Assembly (NCBI GenBank): GCA_003209425.1 | Contig: QCRB01000009.1 | Location: 1 to 42,434, forward strand | Reading direction: 5' to 3' | Length of the DNA: 42,434 bases | Source: Prochlorococcus sp. AG-459-E08 | Lineage (GTDB): Bacteria > Cyanobacteriota > Cyanobacteriia > PCC-6307 > Cyanobiaceae | Shown here: piece after piece, positions 26,113 to 34,845 of the stretch | How positions within the stretch are numbered: the first letter of the stretch is position 1 | How the letters are laid out: each line of letters opens with the position of its first letter | The notes under the pieces: generated by a model | Told to the model about the DNA's origin: nothing | Databases searched by the model: none | Seen by the model: the letters and a program-made list of their open reading frames with translations, nothing else | Position numbers and translations under genes: made by a program

Positions 26113-27258
26113 TTATTCTCTATTTTCTAAACCAATCCATTCCCTGGGAGATGAACCAGTATAGATTTGCGATGGTCTAAAAATTCTATTTGCTCCAAGT
26201 TGCTCTCTCCAATGAGCCAACCAACCTGCAACCCTTGATATGGCAAAAATTGGAGTAAATAAATCACGAGGTATGCCGAGTTTTCTATAAACAAGACCAG
26301 AATAAAAGTCTACGTTAGGGAATATCCCCTTTGGTCCAAGTCTTGGGATTGCTTCGGCTTCTAGTGATTTTGCAACTTCATACATTTCATCTACTCCAAA
26401 TCTTATAAAAAGCTCTTCTGCCAGTTTTTGAAGAATTATTGCTCTTGGATCCTTAACTTTGTATTCTCTATGACCAAAGCCCATTATCTTACTTTTATTT
26501 TTTATCGAGTTATCCAAAAAAGAAGCAGCATTTTCTGGGGTTTTGATTTCTTCTAACATTGCAATCACATCCTCATTTGCTCCTCCATGAAGAGGGCCAG
26601 CCAGCGTTCCTACTGCAGAGGCGATGACAGCATATGGGTCGGTAAGAGTGCTTGCAGTAACTCTAGCGCTGAATGTACTTGCATTTAAACTATGCTCTGC
26701 ATGTAAAATTAAACATCTATCAAACACTTTTGCAGCTATAGGATCTTGTTCTTTTTCAGTCAGCATGTAAAGAAAATTTGATGAGTAAGTTAAGTCATCT
26801 CGAGGTTGAATAGGATCTTGTCCTTTTCTGATAAGTTGAAATGCGGCAATCATTGTTGGTATTTTTGCTATTAGTCTTATTACTGCGTTGTATATGTAAT
26901 TCGGATCATCTATTGCTCTACGCGAATAAAAAAGCCCCAAAGAAGCTGCACTTGACTGAAGAGCGTCCATAGGATGACCAGTAGCAGGGAAACATTTCAT
27001 CATATCTCTAACTCTAAAACTTAATCTGCGATGCATCTGAACTTCTTGTTCAAAATCTCTTAGTTGAGCAGCTGTGGGTAATTCACCCCAAATCAATAGG
27101 TAAGCGGTTTCTAAAAAACTGCTTTTTTTGGATAATTCCTCAATGGAGTAACCTCTGTACAATAATTTACCTTTGTTTCCGTCAATATCACAAATTGATG
27201 AATTAGTAACTGGGACACCCTCTAATCCTGGTTTTAAAATTAGTTTGTTGTTATCCAA
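26113..27258 (-). CDS. gltA: Citrate synthase
   Basis: Condenses oxaloacetate and acetyl-CoA in the TCA cycle. Catalytic segments are LHAEHSLNAS, GFGHREYKV and NVDFYSGLVY, giving the His-His-Asp set. Length is 381 residues, the shorter type-I-like bacterial form. It heads the minus-strand run gltA-ndhA-I-G-E-nadK-CYTH with a 123-base upstream gap, the largest noncoding stretch in the window, in which I see no convincing promoter. Confidence 0.94.
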   Translation of the reverse strand: MDNNKLILKPGLEGVPVTNSSICDIDGNKGKLLYRGYSIEELSKKSSFLETAYLLIWGELPTAAQLRDFEQEVQMHRRLSFRVRDMMKCFPATGHPMDALQSSAASLGLFYSRRAIDDPNYIYNAVIRLIAKIPTMIAAFQLIRKGQDPIQPRDDLTYSSNFLYMLTEKEQDPIAAKVFDRCLILHAEHSLNASTFSARVTASTLTDPYAVIASAVGTLAGPLHGGANEDVIAMLEEIKTPENAASFLDNSIKNKSKIMGFGHREYKVKDPRAIILQKLAEELFIRFGVDEMYEVAKSLEAEAIPRLGPKGIFPNVDFYSGLVYRKLGIPRDLFTPIFAISRVAGWLAHWREQLGANRIFRPSQIYTGSSPREWIGLENRE

Positions 27259-27381
27259 TTTCTTAATTCAAAATCAAATACTTATAGATAAAGATAGTCA
27301 AATAATTTTTAATTAACCACAAGTCATGAACTGCAAGGAAATTTAAATTGATTGTTTTTGAAGGTGATTTGAGTACTTTTA

Positions 27382-28848
27382 TTAAAGTATCTTTAAGCTT
27401 TTTTCTGCATAAAGAATTGGATTTTTTTCAGGAATAGATTGTTTCATGATTTCTTGAGATTCTTCATTTAGTATTTTTAAAAAATTTTTAATGAAAAAAT
27501 TAAGATCTTCCAAATCAGATAAATATTGAATTTTAATAGGATTTGCATCTTTGATATCAACTTTTGCATAAAGAAAAGCAGATTTATCTTTATTATTTTT
27601 CAGGTTAAAAAATTTATTTGAGATTGTCTGTAGTTTTTTATCATCAATTAAATAATTACTTATCATTTGTAAACCTTTTGATTCCAATGAATAGATTTTT
27701 TCATAGTTTAATTGTTTTATTACGTCGTCTTTTTCTTCAAGAATATCTTTGGAATATATCGAGTAAATATCTTCATTTTGTTTCAATGTATATTTGTTGT
27801 AATCTTTAATTTTTTTCATATCACTTAAATCAATTTGATCTTTACTATTTTTCTCAAATGTAATAAGCCAATCTTTATTTGAATTGAGAATTAAAATATC
27901 TTGATTTGCTTTTTGATTAAACTCTTCAAAAAAACTGTTTTCAAAATCGTTTCTTAAGGGTTTTATATATTTTTCAAAATTTTTTAAATCACAAAAAATT
28001 GAAACTTCAGGATTATCTTTATTAGTGTTCTTTTTGTTGACTAGCTTATCGTAAGAAAGTATATTAACTCCTTTCTTATTATTAACTAAGTGCGATTTTA
28101 AAATTAAATGTTCATTCTTCAATTCAAATGTTGTAGCTATAACATCATCATTACTTTCGGGAAAAATTTCATTATTAAAGAATATACTTTCCCCAAATTT
28201 CTTTGTGAACAATATATTTTTTTGGTTTTTTAGTCCTAAAAGTTCTTTTTCATATTGAAATTTTTTTTCTTTAAAATGATTACTGGAGTTAATACTATTT
28301 TTAATTAAGTTGTTATCTGATGAAGCGATTATATAATTATCTTCAGTCTGATATATAAAGTTAAGGAAATTTATTTTATTTTTTCTTTTAATTGAAATTA
28401 CTTCATCAACTTGATCAATTTTATTAGGCAAATTTAATAAATCATCTATTGTTTTTTCTGGCTTAATTTTAAAAACAATCAAAATATCATCTTTAAGTTT
28501 TTTATTATTCTCAAAAGTCGCGATTATAAGTTCATTATTATATATATCTTCTAATTTATTGTTGCCTAGATCTATACCTAAGTAATCTAATATAGAGTCC
28601 TTTATTAAAATAAATTTATCTTGATTTTTTGGATTTTTATCTTTTTCATTATTGTTAACAATATTAAAACTATCTAAATTTGAAATAAATAATAATTTAT
28701 TTTTTTCAGGAATATATTTTAAGATATTTAGATGCTCAATATTTGTACTTTGCTCCTTATTTTTATTAGCGGAAACTTTTTTAAAACCAAAAAAAAGTAA
28801 TAAAAATAATAATAGTATTATTGCTAATACTCTAAGTTTCATTATCAA
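27382..28848 (-). CDS. DUF3352-like membrane-anchored protein
   Basis: Protein of 488 residues with an N-terminal signal anchor (residues about 5-22, VLAIILLLFLLLFFGF) and no other hydrophobic span, so the bulk is likely periplasmic or lumenal. The body is extremely Lys/Asn/Ile/Glu rich. The start of the mature part (LKYIPEKNKLLFISNLDS) resembles cyanobacterial DUF3352 proteins, where FLPANAPLxxSL occupies this place. No catalytic motif is visible. It has an alternative start at Met3 (28842). It precedes gltA on the same strand but is separated by 123 bases, so cotranscription is uncertain. Confidence 0.75.
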   Translation of the reverse strand: MIMKLRVLAIILLLFLLLFFGFKKVSANKNKEQSTNIEHLNILKYIPEKNKLLFISNLDSFNIVNNNEKDKNPKNQDKFILIKDSILDYLGIDLGNNKLEDIYNNELIIATFENNKKLKDDILIVFKIKPEKTIDDLLNLPNKIDQVDEVISIKRKNKINFLNFIYQTEDNYIIASSDNNLIKNSINSSNHFKEKKFQYEKELLGLKNQKNILFTKKFGESIFFNNEIFPESNDDVIATTFELKNEHLILKSHLVNNKKGVNILSYDKLVNKKNTNKDNPEVSIFCDLKNFEKYIKPLRNDFENSFFEEFNQKANQDILILNSNKDWLITFEKNSKDQIDLSDMKKIKDYNKYTLKQNEDIYSIYSKDILEEKDDVIKQLNYEKIYSLESKGLQMISNYLIDDKKLQTISNKFFNLKNNKDKSAFLYAKVDIKDANPIKIQYLSDLEDLNFFIKNFLKILNEESQEIMKQSIPEKNPILYAEKSLKIL

Positions 28849-28931
28849 TGTTTATTTTTATTTTTAACAATAAATTTCCTACTGCAACTTAATTTATTAA
28901 ATTGTAAATAACACAAAATTTATCCTCTCAA

Positions 28932-29282
28932 TTGGGAAATTATCCAAAATCTATAAATTCCTCTAGTCTTAATGATTGGTTTTATTCTGAGAAAGAAGAT
29001 CCAGTTTTGATTGATGTAAGAGAACATTCAGAGCTTGAAATCGCTCGTTTCTCAAAAGAATTTTTACATATACCAATTAGTAAAGTTACATCTGAATACG
29101 TTAAAGAAATATTTGCTGGTTTATTAGACAGAGAAATTGTTGTTAGCTGTCATGCAGGAATAAGAAGTTATAATTTTTGTCAATGGTGCTTAGATAATAA
29201 TATTGTGAGCGAAATATGGAATTTGGAGGAGGGTATTGATGGATGGAGTAGATATATTGACCCATCTATTCCAAGGTATTGA
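28932..29282 (+). CDS. Rhodanese-like domain protein
   Basis: Single-domain rhodanese of 116 residues. Conserved VLIDVREHSEL (Asp28, Arg30) and the active-site loop VVSCHAGIRS with Cys73 are present, so sulfur transfer or another thiol/phosphatase-like role is possible. The start is TTG at 28932; no ATG precedes the domain. It abuts trpB tail to tail with no gap. Confidence 0.88.
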   Translation: MGNYPKSINSSSLNDWFYSEKEDPVLIDVREHSELEIARFSKEFLHIPISKVTSEYVKEIFAGLLDREIVVSCHAGIRSYNFCQWCLDNNIVSEIWNLEEGIDGWSRYIDPSIPRY

Positions 29283-30527
29283 TTAAATATCTAATGAAGA
29301 TGCAACAGTATTAACATCTTTGTCACCTCTTCCAGAGCAATTGATAACTATATGAGTATCTTTATCAAGAGTAGGGCATAATTTATCCAACCAAGCAAAG
29401 GCATGGGACGTTTCAAGTGCCGGAATAATTCCTTCAAGTTCACTAACAAGTCTTAAAGCATCTAAAGCCTCTTGATCTGTGACTGATCCATATTCTGCTC
29501 TACCTATATCTTTTAAATGGCTGTGTTCAGGCCCTACTCCTGGGTAATCTAAACCTGCACTTATTGAGTGAGCTTCTTGTACTTGACCATTATCATCTTG
29601 CAAAAGAAGACTCATTGATCCATGCAAAATTCCAACTGAACCTTTAGTGATAGTGGCAGCATGTTTGTCAGTATTAACTCCGCTTCCTGCGGCTTCAACT
29701 CCAATAAGTCTTACAGAACTTTCTTTAACGAAAGGGTGGAAAAGACCCATTGCATTTGATCCCCCACCTACACAAGCAAGTAAAATGTCGGGTAAAGATC
29801 CAAATGATTCCAGACATTGTTTTTTAGTTTCTTCTCCAATAACTGCATGAAAATCTCTCACAATTTTTGGGAAAGGATGTGGACCTGCAACAGATCCTAA
29901 AATGTAGTGTGTGGTTTCGACATTAGAAACCCAATCTCTAATTGCTTCACTAGTAGCATCCTTAAGTGTTGCAGTTCCTGAATTTACAACTTTAACTTCA
30001 GCTCCTAAAAGTTTCATTCTGAAAACGTTAAGGGATTGCCTTTTTATGTCTTCAGCACCCATATAAATAATACATTTCAAGCCAAATCTCGCACAAACAG
30101 TAGCCGTAGCAACTCCATGCTGACCTGCTCCAGTTTCTGCAATTATTCTTTTTTTACCCATTCTTATTGCTAATAGAGCTTGTCCAAGGGCATTATTAAT
30201 TTTGTGAGCACCAGTATGATTTAAATCTTCCCTTTTAAGCCATATTCTTGGAGTTGCTTGTTTAGTTTTGTAATGTTCAGTAAGTCTTTTGGCTTCATAA
30301 AGTGGTGTTTCTCTGCCTACATAAGTCTTAAGAAGATGATTTAATTCTTTTACAAAAAGTTTATCTTTCCATGCGTTTGATGCAGCTGTTTCAAGCTCAA
30401 ATAAAGCAGGCATTAGCGTTTCAGGAACATATTGACCACCATATTTCCCAAACCTTCCCTCTTTGGAGGGTTGATTTAAATCTTCATTTTTATAATTTTG
30501 ATCTTTGCGAGAAAATGTACTTACCAC
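29283..30527 (-). CDS. trpB: Tryptophan synthase beta chain
   Basis: PLP enzyme condensing indole and serine to tryptophan. PLP Lys109 lies in [13 protein letters not shown]; the phosphate-binding [10 protein letters not shown] and the C-terminal [10 protein letters not shown] are present. Length is 414 residues, TrpB1 type. It is alone, without trpA beside it, as is common in cyanobacteria. It diverges from the SUI1 gene across 48 bases. Confidence 0.97.
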   Translation of the reverse strand: MVSTFSRKDQNYKNEDLNQPSKEGRFGKYGGQYVPETLMPALFELETAASNAWKDKLFVKELNHLLKTYVGRETPLYEAKRLTEHYKTKQATPRIWLKREDLNHTGAHKINNALGQALLAIRMGKKRIIAETGAGQHGVATATVCARFGLKCIIYMGAEDIKRQSLNVFRMKLLGAEVKVVNSGTATLKDATSEAIRDWVSNVETTHYILGSVAGPHPFPKIVRDFHAVIGEETKKQCLESFGSLPDILLACVGGGSNAMGLFHPFVKESSVRLIGVEAAGSGVNTDKHAATITKGSVGILHGSMSLLLQDDNGQVQEAHSISAGLDYPGVGPEHSHLKDIGRAEYGSVTDQEALDALRLVSELEGIIPALETSHAFAWLDKLCPTLDKDTHIVINCSGRGDKDVNTVASSLDI

Positions 30528-30562
30528 TTTTTCTATAGAATAAGTATTAACTAACTATAGAT

Positions 30563-30568
30563 TATATT
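30563..30568 (+). promoter_or_regulatory. Candidate -10 (TATATT) giving a leaderless SUI1 mRNA
   Basis: TATATT ends exactly seven bases before the ATG at 30576, so a transcript would begin at or next to the start codon. Same geometry as nifS. Pattern only. Confidence 0.3.
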
Positions 30569-30575
30569 TAAGATA

Positions 30576-30887
30576 ATGGGAAAAAAGAATTGGATTGAAT
30601 TTGATAATCAAGAAAAAAAATGTGAAGTAACAGCTAAGGTAAATACTTTTAATAAAAGATCAAAAATAAATATTTCAAAACAAAAAAAAGGTAAAAAGGG
30701 TAAGACTATTACTTTAATTAGAGGGTTAGGAACTAAGGATGAAATCTTATTAAAAGAATTACTAAAAAAAATTAAAGTTTTTTGTGGTACTGGAGGAACA
30801 TTAATTGATAGTAATATCCAGTTACAGGGTGATATGGTATCTAAATCAATTGAGTTTCTTCGTAAAGAGGGATTTCATAATTTATGA
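30576..30887 (+). CDS. SUI1/YciH family translation initiation factor-like protein
   Basis: Bacterial relative of eIF1, proposed to influence start-site fidelity. The eIF1 core is at residues about 42-103: GKTITLIRGLGTKDEILLKE, KVFCGTGGTLIDSNIQLQGD and a final helix SIEFLRKEGFHNL. The N-terminal 40 residues are Lys/Asn rich. Length is 103 residues. It precedes cysC by under 45 bases on the same strand. Confidence 0.9.
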   Translation: MGKKNWIEFDNQEKKCEVTAKVNTFNKRSKINISKQKKGKKGKTITLIRGLGTKDEILLKELLKKIKVFCGTGGTLIDSNIQLQGDMVSKSIEFLRKEGFHNL

Positions 30888-30917
30888 AGCAAGGGTTAGG
30901 ATAGGTTTTTAATTTTG

Positions 30918-31553
30918 ATGATTCAAATAATGAAAGAACAAGATCAATCAAAGTCAACCAATATAAAGTGGCACAATTTAACTATTGATAGAGACAAATT
31001 AGAGAAAATGAGAGGTCATAAAGGAATGGTTATTTGGTTTACAGGTTTATCTGGCTCTGGTAAAAGTACTTTAGCCAACGCCTTAAATGAAGTTTTACAT
31101 TTAGATGGTTTTTCGACTTACGTGTTGGATGGAGATAATATTAGACACGGTTTATGTAAAGATCTTGGGTTTTCGGATGAAGACAGAGAAGAAAATATAA
31201 GAAGAATTGGAGAAGTTGCAAATTTATTTATGAATGCTGGGATAATAACTATTACAGCATTCGTTTCACCATTTATTAGCGATAGAGATAAGGTGAGAAA
31301 AATTATTGGATCTAAGGATTTTATTGAAGTTTATTGTGCTGCAGATATCACAGTTTGCGAAAATAGGGATACTAAAGGTCTTTATAAGAAAGCTCGTTTG
31401 GGTGAAATTAAGGAATTTACAGGTATTTCTAGTCCATATGAAGCTCCTCATAATCCAGAAATTGTTGTTGATACAGGTTCGTTAGATTTAAATGATTCCG
31501 TTGAAAAAGTTGTTAATTTCCTAAAAAAAGAAAACTTTCTTAAAAAGGCCTAA
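30918..31553 (+). CDS. cysC: Adenylylsulfate kinase
   Basis: Phosphorylates APS to PAPS. The P-loop GLSGSGKST is at residues 43-51 of this start. VLDGDNIRHGLCKDLGFS, ISPFISDRDKVR-like and FIEVYCAADITVCENRD blocks follow. Length is 211 residues from ATG 30918. The frame also offers TTG at 30915 and ATG at 30930; the last would give an N-terminus MKEQDQSKSTNIKWH that looks like other CysC. It converges on purE with 15 bases between. Confidence 0.93.
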   Translation: MIQIMKEQDQSKSTNIKWHNLTIDRDKLEKMRGHKGMVIWFTGLSGSGKSTLANALNEVLHLDGFSTYVLDGDNIRHGLCKDLGFSDEDREENIRRIGEVANLFMNAGIITITAFVSPFISDRDKVRKIIGSKDFIEVYCAADITVCENRDTKGLYKKARLGEIKEFTGISSPYEAPHNPEIVVDTGSLDLNDSVEKVVNFLKKENFLKKA

Positions 31554-31568
31554 TAGAAATATAATAGT

Positions 31569-32105
31569 TCATTTATTTTGAAGATAATTGTCAGTTCCAA
31601 TATTTGATAACTTACTATTTTTAGTTCTTACCTCTTTATGAAGATTTTCTCTGAATTCTTTTAAATATTTCTTTATGGATTCATCAAATAAACTGATCAT
31701 CTCTATTGCCAATAATCCAGCATTTTGACCTCCATTAATTGCAACTGTTGCAACAGGAATCCCAGCTGGCATTTGAACGATTGATAAAAGAGAGTCAATC
31801 CCCTTAAGTGTCTTACTCTCTACTGGTACTCCAATAACAGGAATGCAAGTTATGGATGCCAGCATTCCAGGAAGATGAGCAGCACCACCAGCACCGGCAA
31901 TTATTACCTTTATGTTTTCTGATTCTGCATTTTTTGCATATTCCATCATTTCAATAGGTGTTCGATGGGCAGATAGTATACAAACTTCAGTTTTTATTCC
32001 AAATTCTCTTAAAATGTCAATAGCAGGTTTCAATGTATTTAGATCTGAATCACTACCCATTACGACAGCAATTTTATAAATATCCTTAGAATTCAATTCT
32101 GACAA
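31569..32105 (-). CDS. purE: N5-carboxyaminoimidazole ribonucleotide mutase
   Basis: Purine biosynthesis enzyme acting after PurK. Conserved VVMGSDSDLNTLKPA, the active-site SAHRTPIEM and AGAGGAAHLPGMLAS are present; the later LLSIVQMPAGIPVATVAI is also typical. Length is 178 residues, with about 15 extra residues at the C-terminus beyond the core. It diverges from chlM across 89 bases. Confidence 0.95.
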   Translation of the reverse strand: MSELNSKDIYKIAVVMGSDSDLNTLKPAIDILREFGIKTEVCILSAHRTPIEMMEYAKNAESENIKVIIAGAGGAAHLPGMLASITCIPVIGVPVESKTLKGIDSLLSIVQMPAGIPVATVAINGGQNAGLLAIEMISLFDESIKKYLKEFRENLHKEVRTKNSKLSNIGTDNYLQNK

Positions 32106-32126
32106 AATAACAAATCAATTCTTTCC

Positions 32127-32132
32127 TATAAT
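32127..32132 (+). promoter_or_regulatory. Candidate -10 (TATAAT) for chlM
   Basis: Perfect consensus in the purE/chlM gap, predicting a start near 32139 and a leader of about 55 bases. No good -35 lies at the expected distance. Confidence 0.4.
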
Positions 32133-32194
32133 GGCGTGCAATTAATTTGGTGCCAGTTAGTTAATATAAAAAGAATAAATTTTTATGGAATATT

Positions 32195-32896
32195 ATGACT
32201 TCAGATAAGATGATCGAAAAAAGTGAAGTTAGGGAGTATTTTAATGGAACTGGCTTTAAAAGATGGAATAAAATTTATAGCAAATCTGATGAAATTAATA
32301 CAGTTCAGAAAAATATTAGGAAAGGACATCAAAAAACTGTAGATGATGTGGTCTCATACATCAAAAATTATCCTGAACTAACAAAAAAAAGTTATTGTGA
32401 TGCAGGCTGTGGTGTAGGAAGTCTTTCCATACCTTTACTAAGACTTGGTATAAAAGAACTAAAGGTGAGCGATATTTCTTCTGAAATGATTAAAGAAACA
32501 AAAAAACGAATTAATCAATTAGGTTTGAGTCAAAGCAAAATCAAATATGAAGTATGTGATTTGGAAAAATTAAAAGGATTATTTGATGTTGTAGTTTGTT
32601 TAGATGTATTTATTCATTATCCTCAACCGGTCGCAGAAGAAATGGTCCAACATCTATGTGATTTAACTAAAGAAAAATTAATCGTTAGCTTTGCTCCTTA
32701 TACTCCAGTTCTTGCTGTTCTTAAAAATATTGGGAAATTATTTCCTGGGCCAAGTAAAACTACCAGAGCCTATACATTGAAAGAAAAGGGTATTATTAAT
32801 TCTGCTAAAGAAAGAGGATTTAAAGTGGTAAACAAGAAATTAAATCAAGCTCCTTTTTATTTTTCAAAACTAATTGAATTCGAAAAAATTAAATAA
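32195..32896 (+). CDS. chlM: Magnesium-protoporphyrin IX methyltransferase
   Basis: SAM-dependent enzyme of chlorophyll synthesis methylating Mg-protoporphyrin IX. SAM motif I is DAGCGVGSLS starting at Asp69; LKVSDISSEMI and VVCLDVFIHYPQP follow. The N-terminus EYFNGTGFKRWNKIYS is typical of ChlM. Length is 233 residues. It converges on the response regulator gene with a single base between the stops. Confidence 0.96.
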   Translation: MTSDKMIEKSEVREYFNGTGFKRWNKIYSKSDEINTVQKNIRKGHQKTVDDVVSYIKNYPELTKKSYCDAGCGVGSLSIPLLRLGIKELKVSDISSEMIKETKKRINQLGLSQSKIKYEVCDLEKLKGLFDVVVCLDVFIHYPQPVAEEMVQHLCDLTKEKLIVSFAPYTPVLAVLKNIGKLFPGPSKTTRAYTLKEKGIINSAKERGFKVVNKKLNQAPFYFSKLIEFEKIK

Positions 32897-32897
32897 T

Positions 32898-33626
32898 TTA
32901 TTTTACTAAGTGATTTTCAAGTGCATAACGGACTAATTCAGTTCGGCTGGATGTACCTGTCTTGATAAAAAGTCTACTTACATATTTTTCGACATTTCTG
33001 ATAGATGTTTCAAGCTGTCTTGCAATTTCCTTGTTCATAAGCCCCTCTGCTACGAGTTGAAGTACACTTGCTTCTCTTGGAGTAAAACTAGGAAGATTTA
33101 ATTTTTTTTCTGAATTAGACGGATTTTGGTCTGTGAGCATAGATTTTATTTCAGTAATTTGCTTCGCCATTTTGCTTACATCAATATCTGCGAATCGTGC
33201 TGCTTCTTTCAGTAAACGTTCTTGTCTGTTTATTACATTTTTAACTCTCGCAGCTAATTCATCAGGGTCGAAAGGTTTGGAAATATAATCATCAACTCCT
33301 GCAAGATAACCCTCTGTTCTGTCTAAGGTCATTCCTTTTGCAGTAAGAAAAATAACTGGAGTTCCTCCTAATTTTTCATCCTCTCTAATTTTTTCTAATA
33401 AAGCATAACCGTTAGCTCGGGGCATCATAATATCGCTAATTATCAAATCAGGAAAAACTGTTTGAGCTTTTTCCCAACCATCCTCTCCATCAACTGCAAT
33501 AAATATTTCAAAGCCTTCATCTTCTAGAAATGTTTTAACTGCTGTTCTTAAACCAGGCTCATCATCAACTAATAAAATTCTTGATTTTCTTGACGGTTCA
33601 TTATTTATTTGATTAATTTCATTCAT
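32898..33626 (-). CDS. rre1: NarL-family response regulator, Rre1/Ycf29 type
   Basis: Two-component response regulator with receiver residues about 15-135 (Asp21/Asp22, phospho-acceptor Asp65 in LIISDIMMP, Lys in ISKPFDPDEL), a linker to about 175 and a LuxR HTH at 176-240 (LTPREASVLQ-like, NKEIARQLETSIRNVEKYVS, GTSSRTELVRYAL). The sequence resembles Synechocystis Rre1 (Slr1783), linked to stress responses, and plastid Ycf29. Orthology is from memory. Length is 242 residues. It diverges from nifS across 59 bases. Confidence 0.85.
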   Translation of the reverse strand: MNEINQINNEPSRKSRILLVDDEPGLRTAVKTFLEDEGFEIFIAVDGEDGWEKAQTVFPDLIISDIMMPRANGYALLEKIREDEKLGGTPVIFLTAKGMTLDRTEGYLAGVDDYISKPFDPDELAARVKNVINRQERLLKEAARFADIDVSKMAKQITEIKSMLTDQNPSNSEKKLNLPSFTPREASVLQLVAEGLMNKEIARQLETSIRNVEKYVSRLFIKTGTSSRTELVRYALENHLVK

Positions 33627-33672
33627 TTTTTAAATTCTTTGATTTGATTTTTTAGTAATAAAGAGAATTTTA

Positions 33673-33678
33673 TATACT
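33673..33678 (+). promoter_or_regulatory. Candidate -10 (TATACT) giving a leaderless nifS mRNA
   Basis: TATACT ends seven bases before ATG 33686, matching the geometry seen upstream of the SUI1 gene. Pattern only. Confidence 0.3.
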
Positions 33679-33685
33679 AAACATA

Positions 33686-34831
33686 ATGCTATCAACTCCC
33701 ATACTACTAGACTATCAATCTTCAACTCCTTGCTCAAAAGATGTTGTTGATTCTATGAAGCCTTTTTGGAGTGAGATATTTTCTAACCCTTCAGGCAACT
33801 CTAATTTGGCAGGCATTAACGCGAGCGCTATATTGGAAGCCTCAAGAGAGAGAATAGAACAAAATTTATTTCTAAAGAATAAAAAAGTTATTTTCACAAG
33901 TGGAGCAACAGAATCTAATAACTTAGCCTTATTAGGTTTTGCTAGAAATTTCTATAAAAGAACAGGAAATTATGGACATATTATTACCTTAAAAACAGAG
34001 CATAAAGCCGTTTTAGAGCCTCTAAACCAACTAAAAAAAGAGGGATTTATAGTTACAGAAATTAATCCCGAGAAAGATGGCTTAATCTCAGAAGAAAAAT
34101 TCAAAAAAAATATAAGGGAAGATACTTTTATGGTTAGTGTTATGTTGGCAAATAACGAAATAGGAGTTATTCAGCCCATAAAGAATATTTCAAATATCTG
34201 TAAATCGAGAGGAATTATCTTTCACTCTGATTTTGCACAATGTTTGGGTTATATCGAGTTAGAGAATCTTTTATTAGATGTAAATATGATAACGATGAGT
34301 TCTCATAAAATATATGGTCCTAAAGGGATAGGACTTCTTTTGATAGATGAAGAAATTAATCTTGAGCCTTTAATTGTTGGAGGAGGTCAGGAATATGGTC
34401 TCAGGTCTGGTACATTACCTCTCCCTTTGGTAGTTGGCTTTGCAAAAGCAATAGAGATAGCAGTTTTTAATCAAAAAAATAATGCTGAGAAATTACTTTT
34501 TTATAGAAATAACCTTTTAGAGGGGTTGTTAGAAAAGAATTCTGGTTTATTAATTAATGGCTCCATAGAAAAAAGATTACCTCACAATTTAAATTTGACT
34601 GTATTGGATTTAAACGGAGCAAAGTTTCACAAAATTTTAAAATCTAAAATAATTTGTTCTAGTGGATCGGCATGCAGTAATGGTGAAGCATCTCATGTTT
34701 TACTAGCCTTAGGAAGATCTTTTAAAGAAGCAGAATCTTCAATAAGATTAAGTATTGGATTAAACACTAATTCAGAAGATATAAAACAAGCAATTCATAT
34801 TCTTACAAATACGATCAAATCATTACGTTAG
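33686..34831 (+). CDS. Cysteine desulfurase (NifS/IscS family)
   Basis: PLP enzyme mobilising sulfur from cysteine for Fe-S clusters and thiolation. PLP Lys208 lies in SSHKIYGPKG, and catalytic Cys330 in CSSGSACSNG sits in the class I (IscS/NifS-like) loop. TSGATESNNLA is the cofactor-phosphate motif. Length is 381 residues. No isc or suf scaffold genes are adjacent. It converges on rsmH with a 14-base gap. Confidence 0.93.
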   Translation: MLSTPILLDYQSSTPCSKDVVDSMKPFWSEIFSNPSGNSNLAGINASAILEASRERIEQNLFLKNKKVIFTSGATESNNLALLGFARNFYKRTGNYGHIITLKTEHKAVLEPLNQLKKEGFIVTEINPEKDGLISEEKFKKNIREDTFMVSVMLANNEIGVIQPIKNISNICKSRGIIFHSDFAQCLGYIELENLLLDVNMITMSSHKIYGPKGIGLLLIDEEINLEPLIVGGGQEYGLRSGTLPLPLVVGFAKAIEIAVFNQKNNAEKLLFYRNNLLEGLLEKNSGLLINGSIEKRLPHNLNLTVLDLNGAKFHKILKSKIICSSGSACSNGEASHVLLALGRSFKEAESSIRLSIGLNTNSEDIKQAIHILTNTIKSLR

Positions 34832-34845
34832 AAATTATTCGCTCT

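Noticed and set aside
28849-28931. AATTTATTAAATT palindrome between the DUF3352-like gene and the rhodanese gene
   Set aside because: Pure A/T 13-base palindrome in an almost pure A/T gap; expected by chance.
32133-32154. Imperfect hairpin GGCGTGCAA...TTTGGTGCC in the chlM leader
   Set aside because: Requires two G-T pairs and two mismatches; not clearly better than chance and no known riboswitch pattern.
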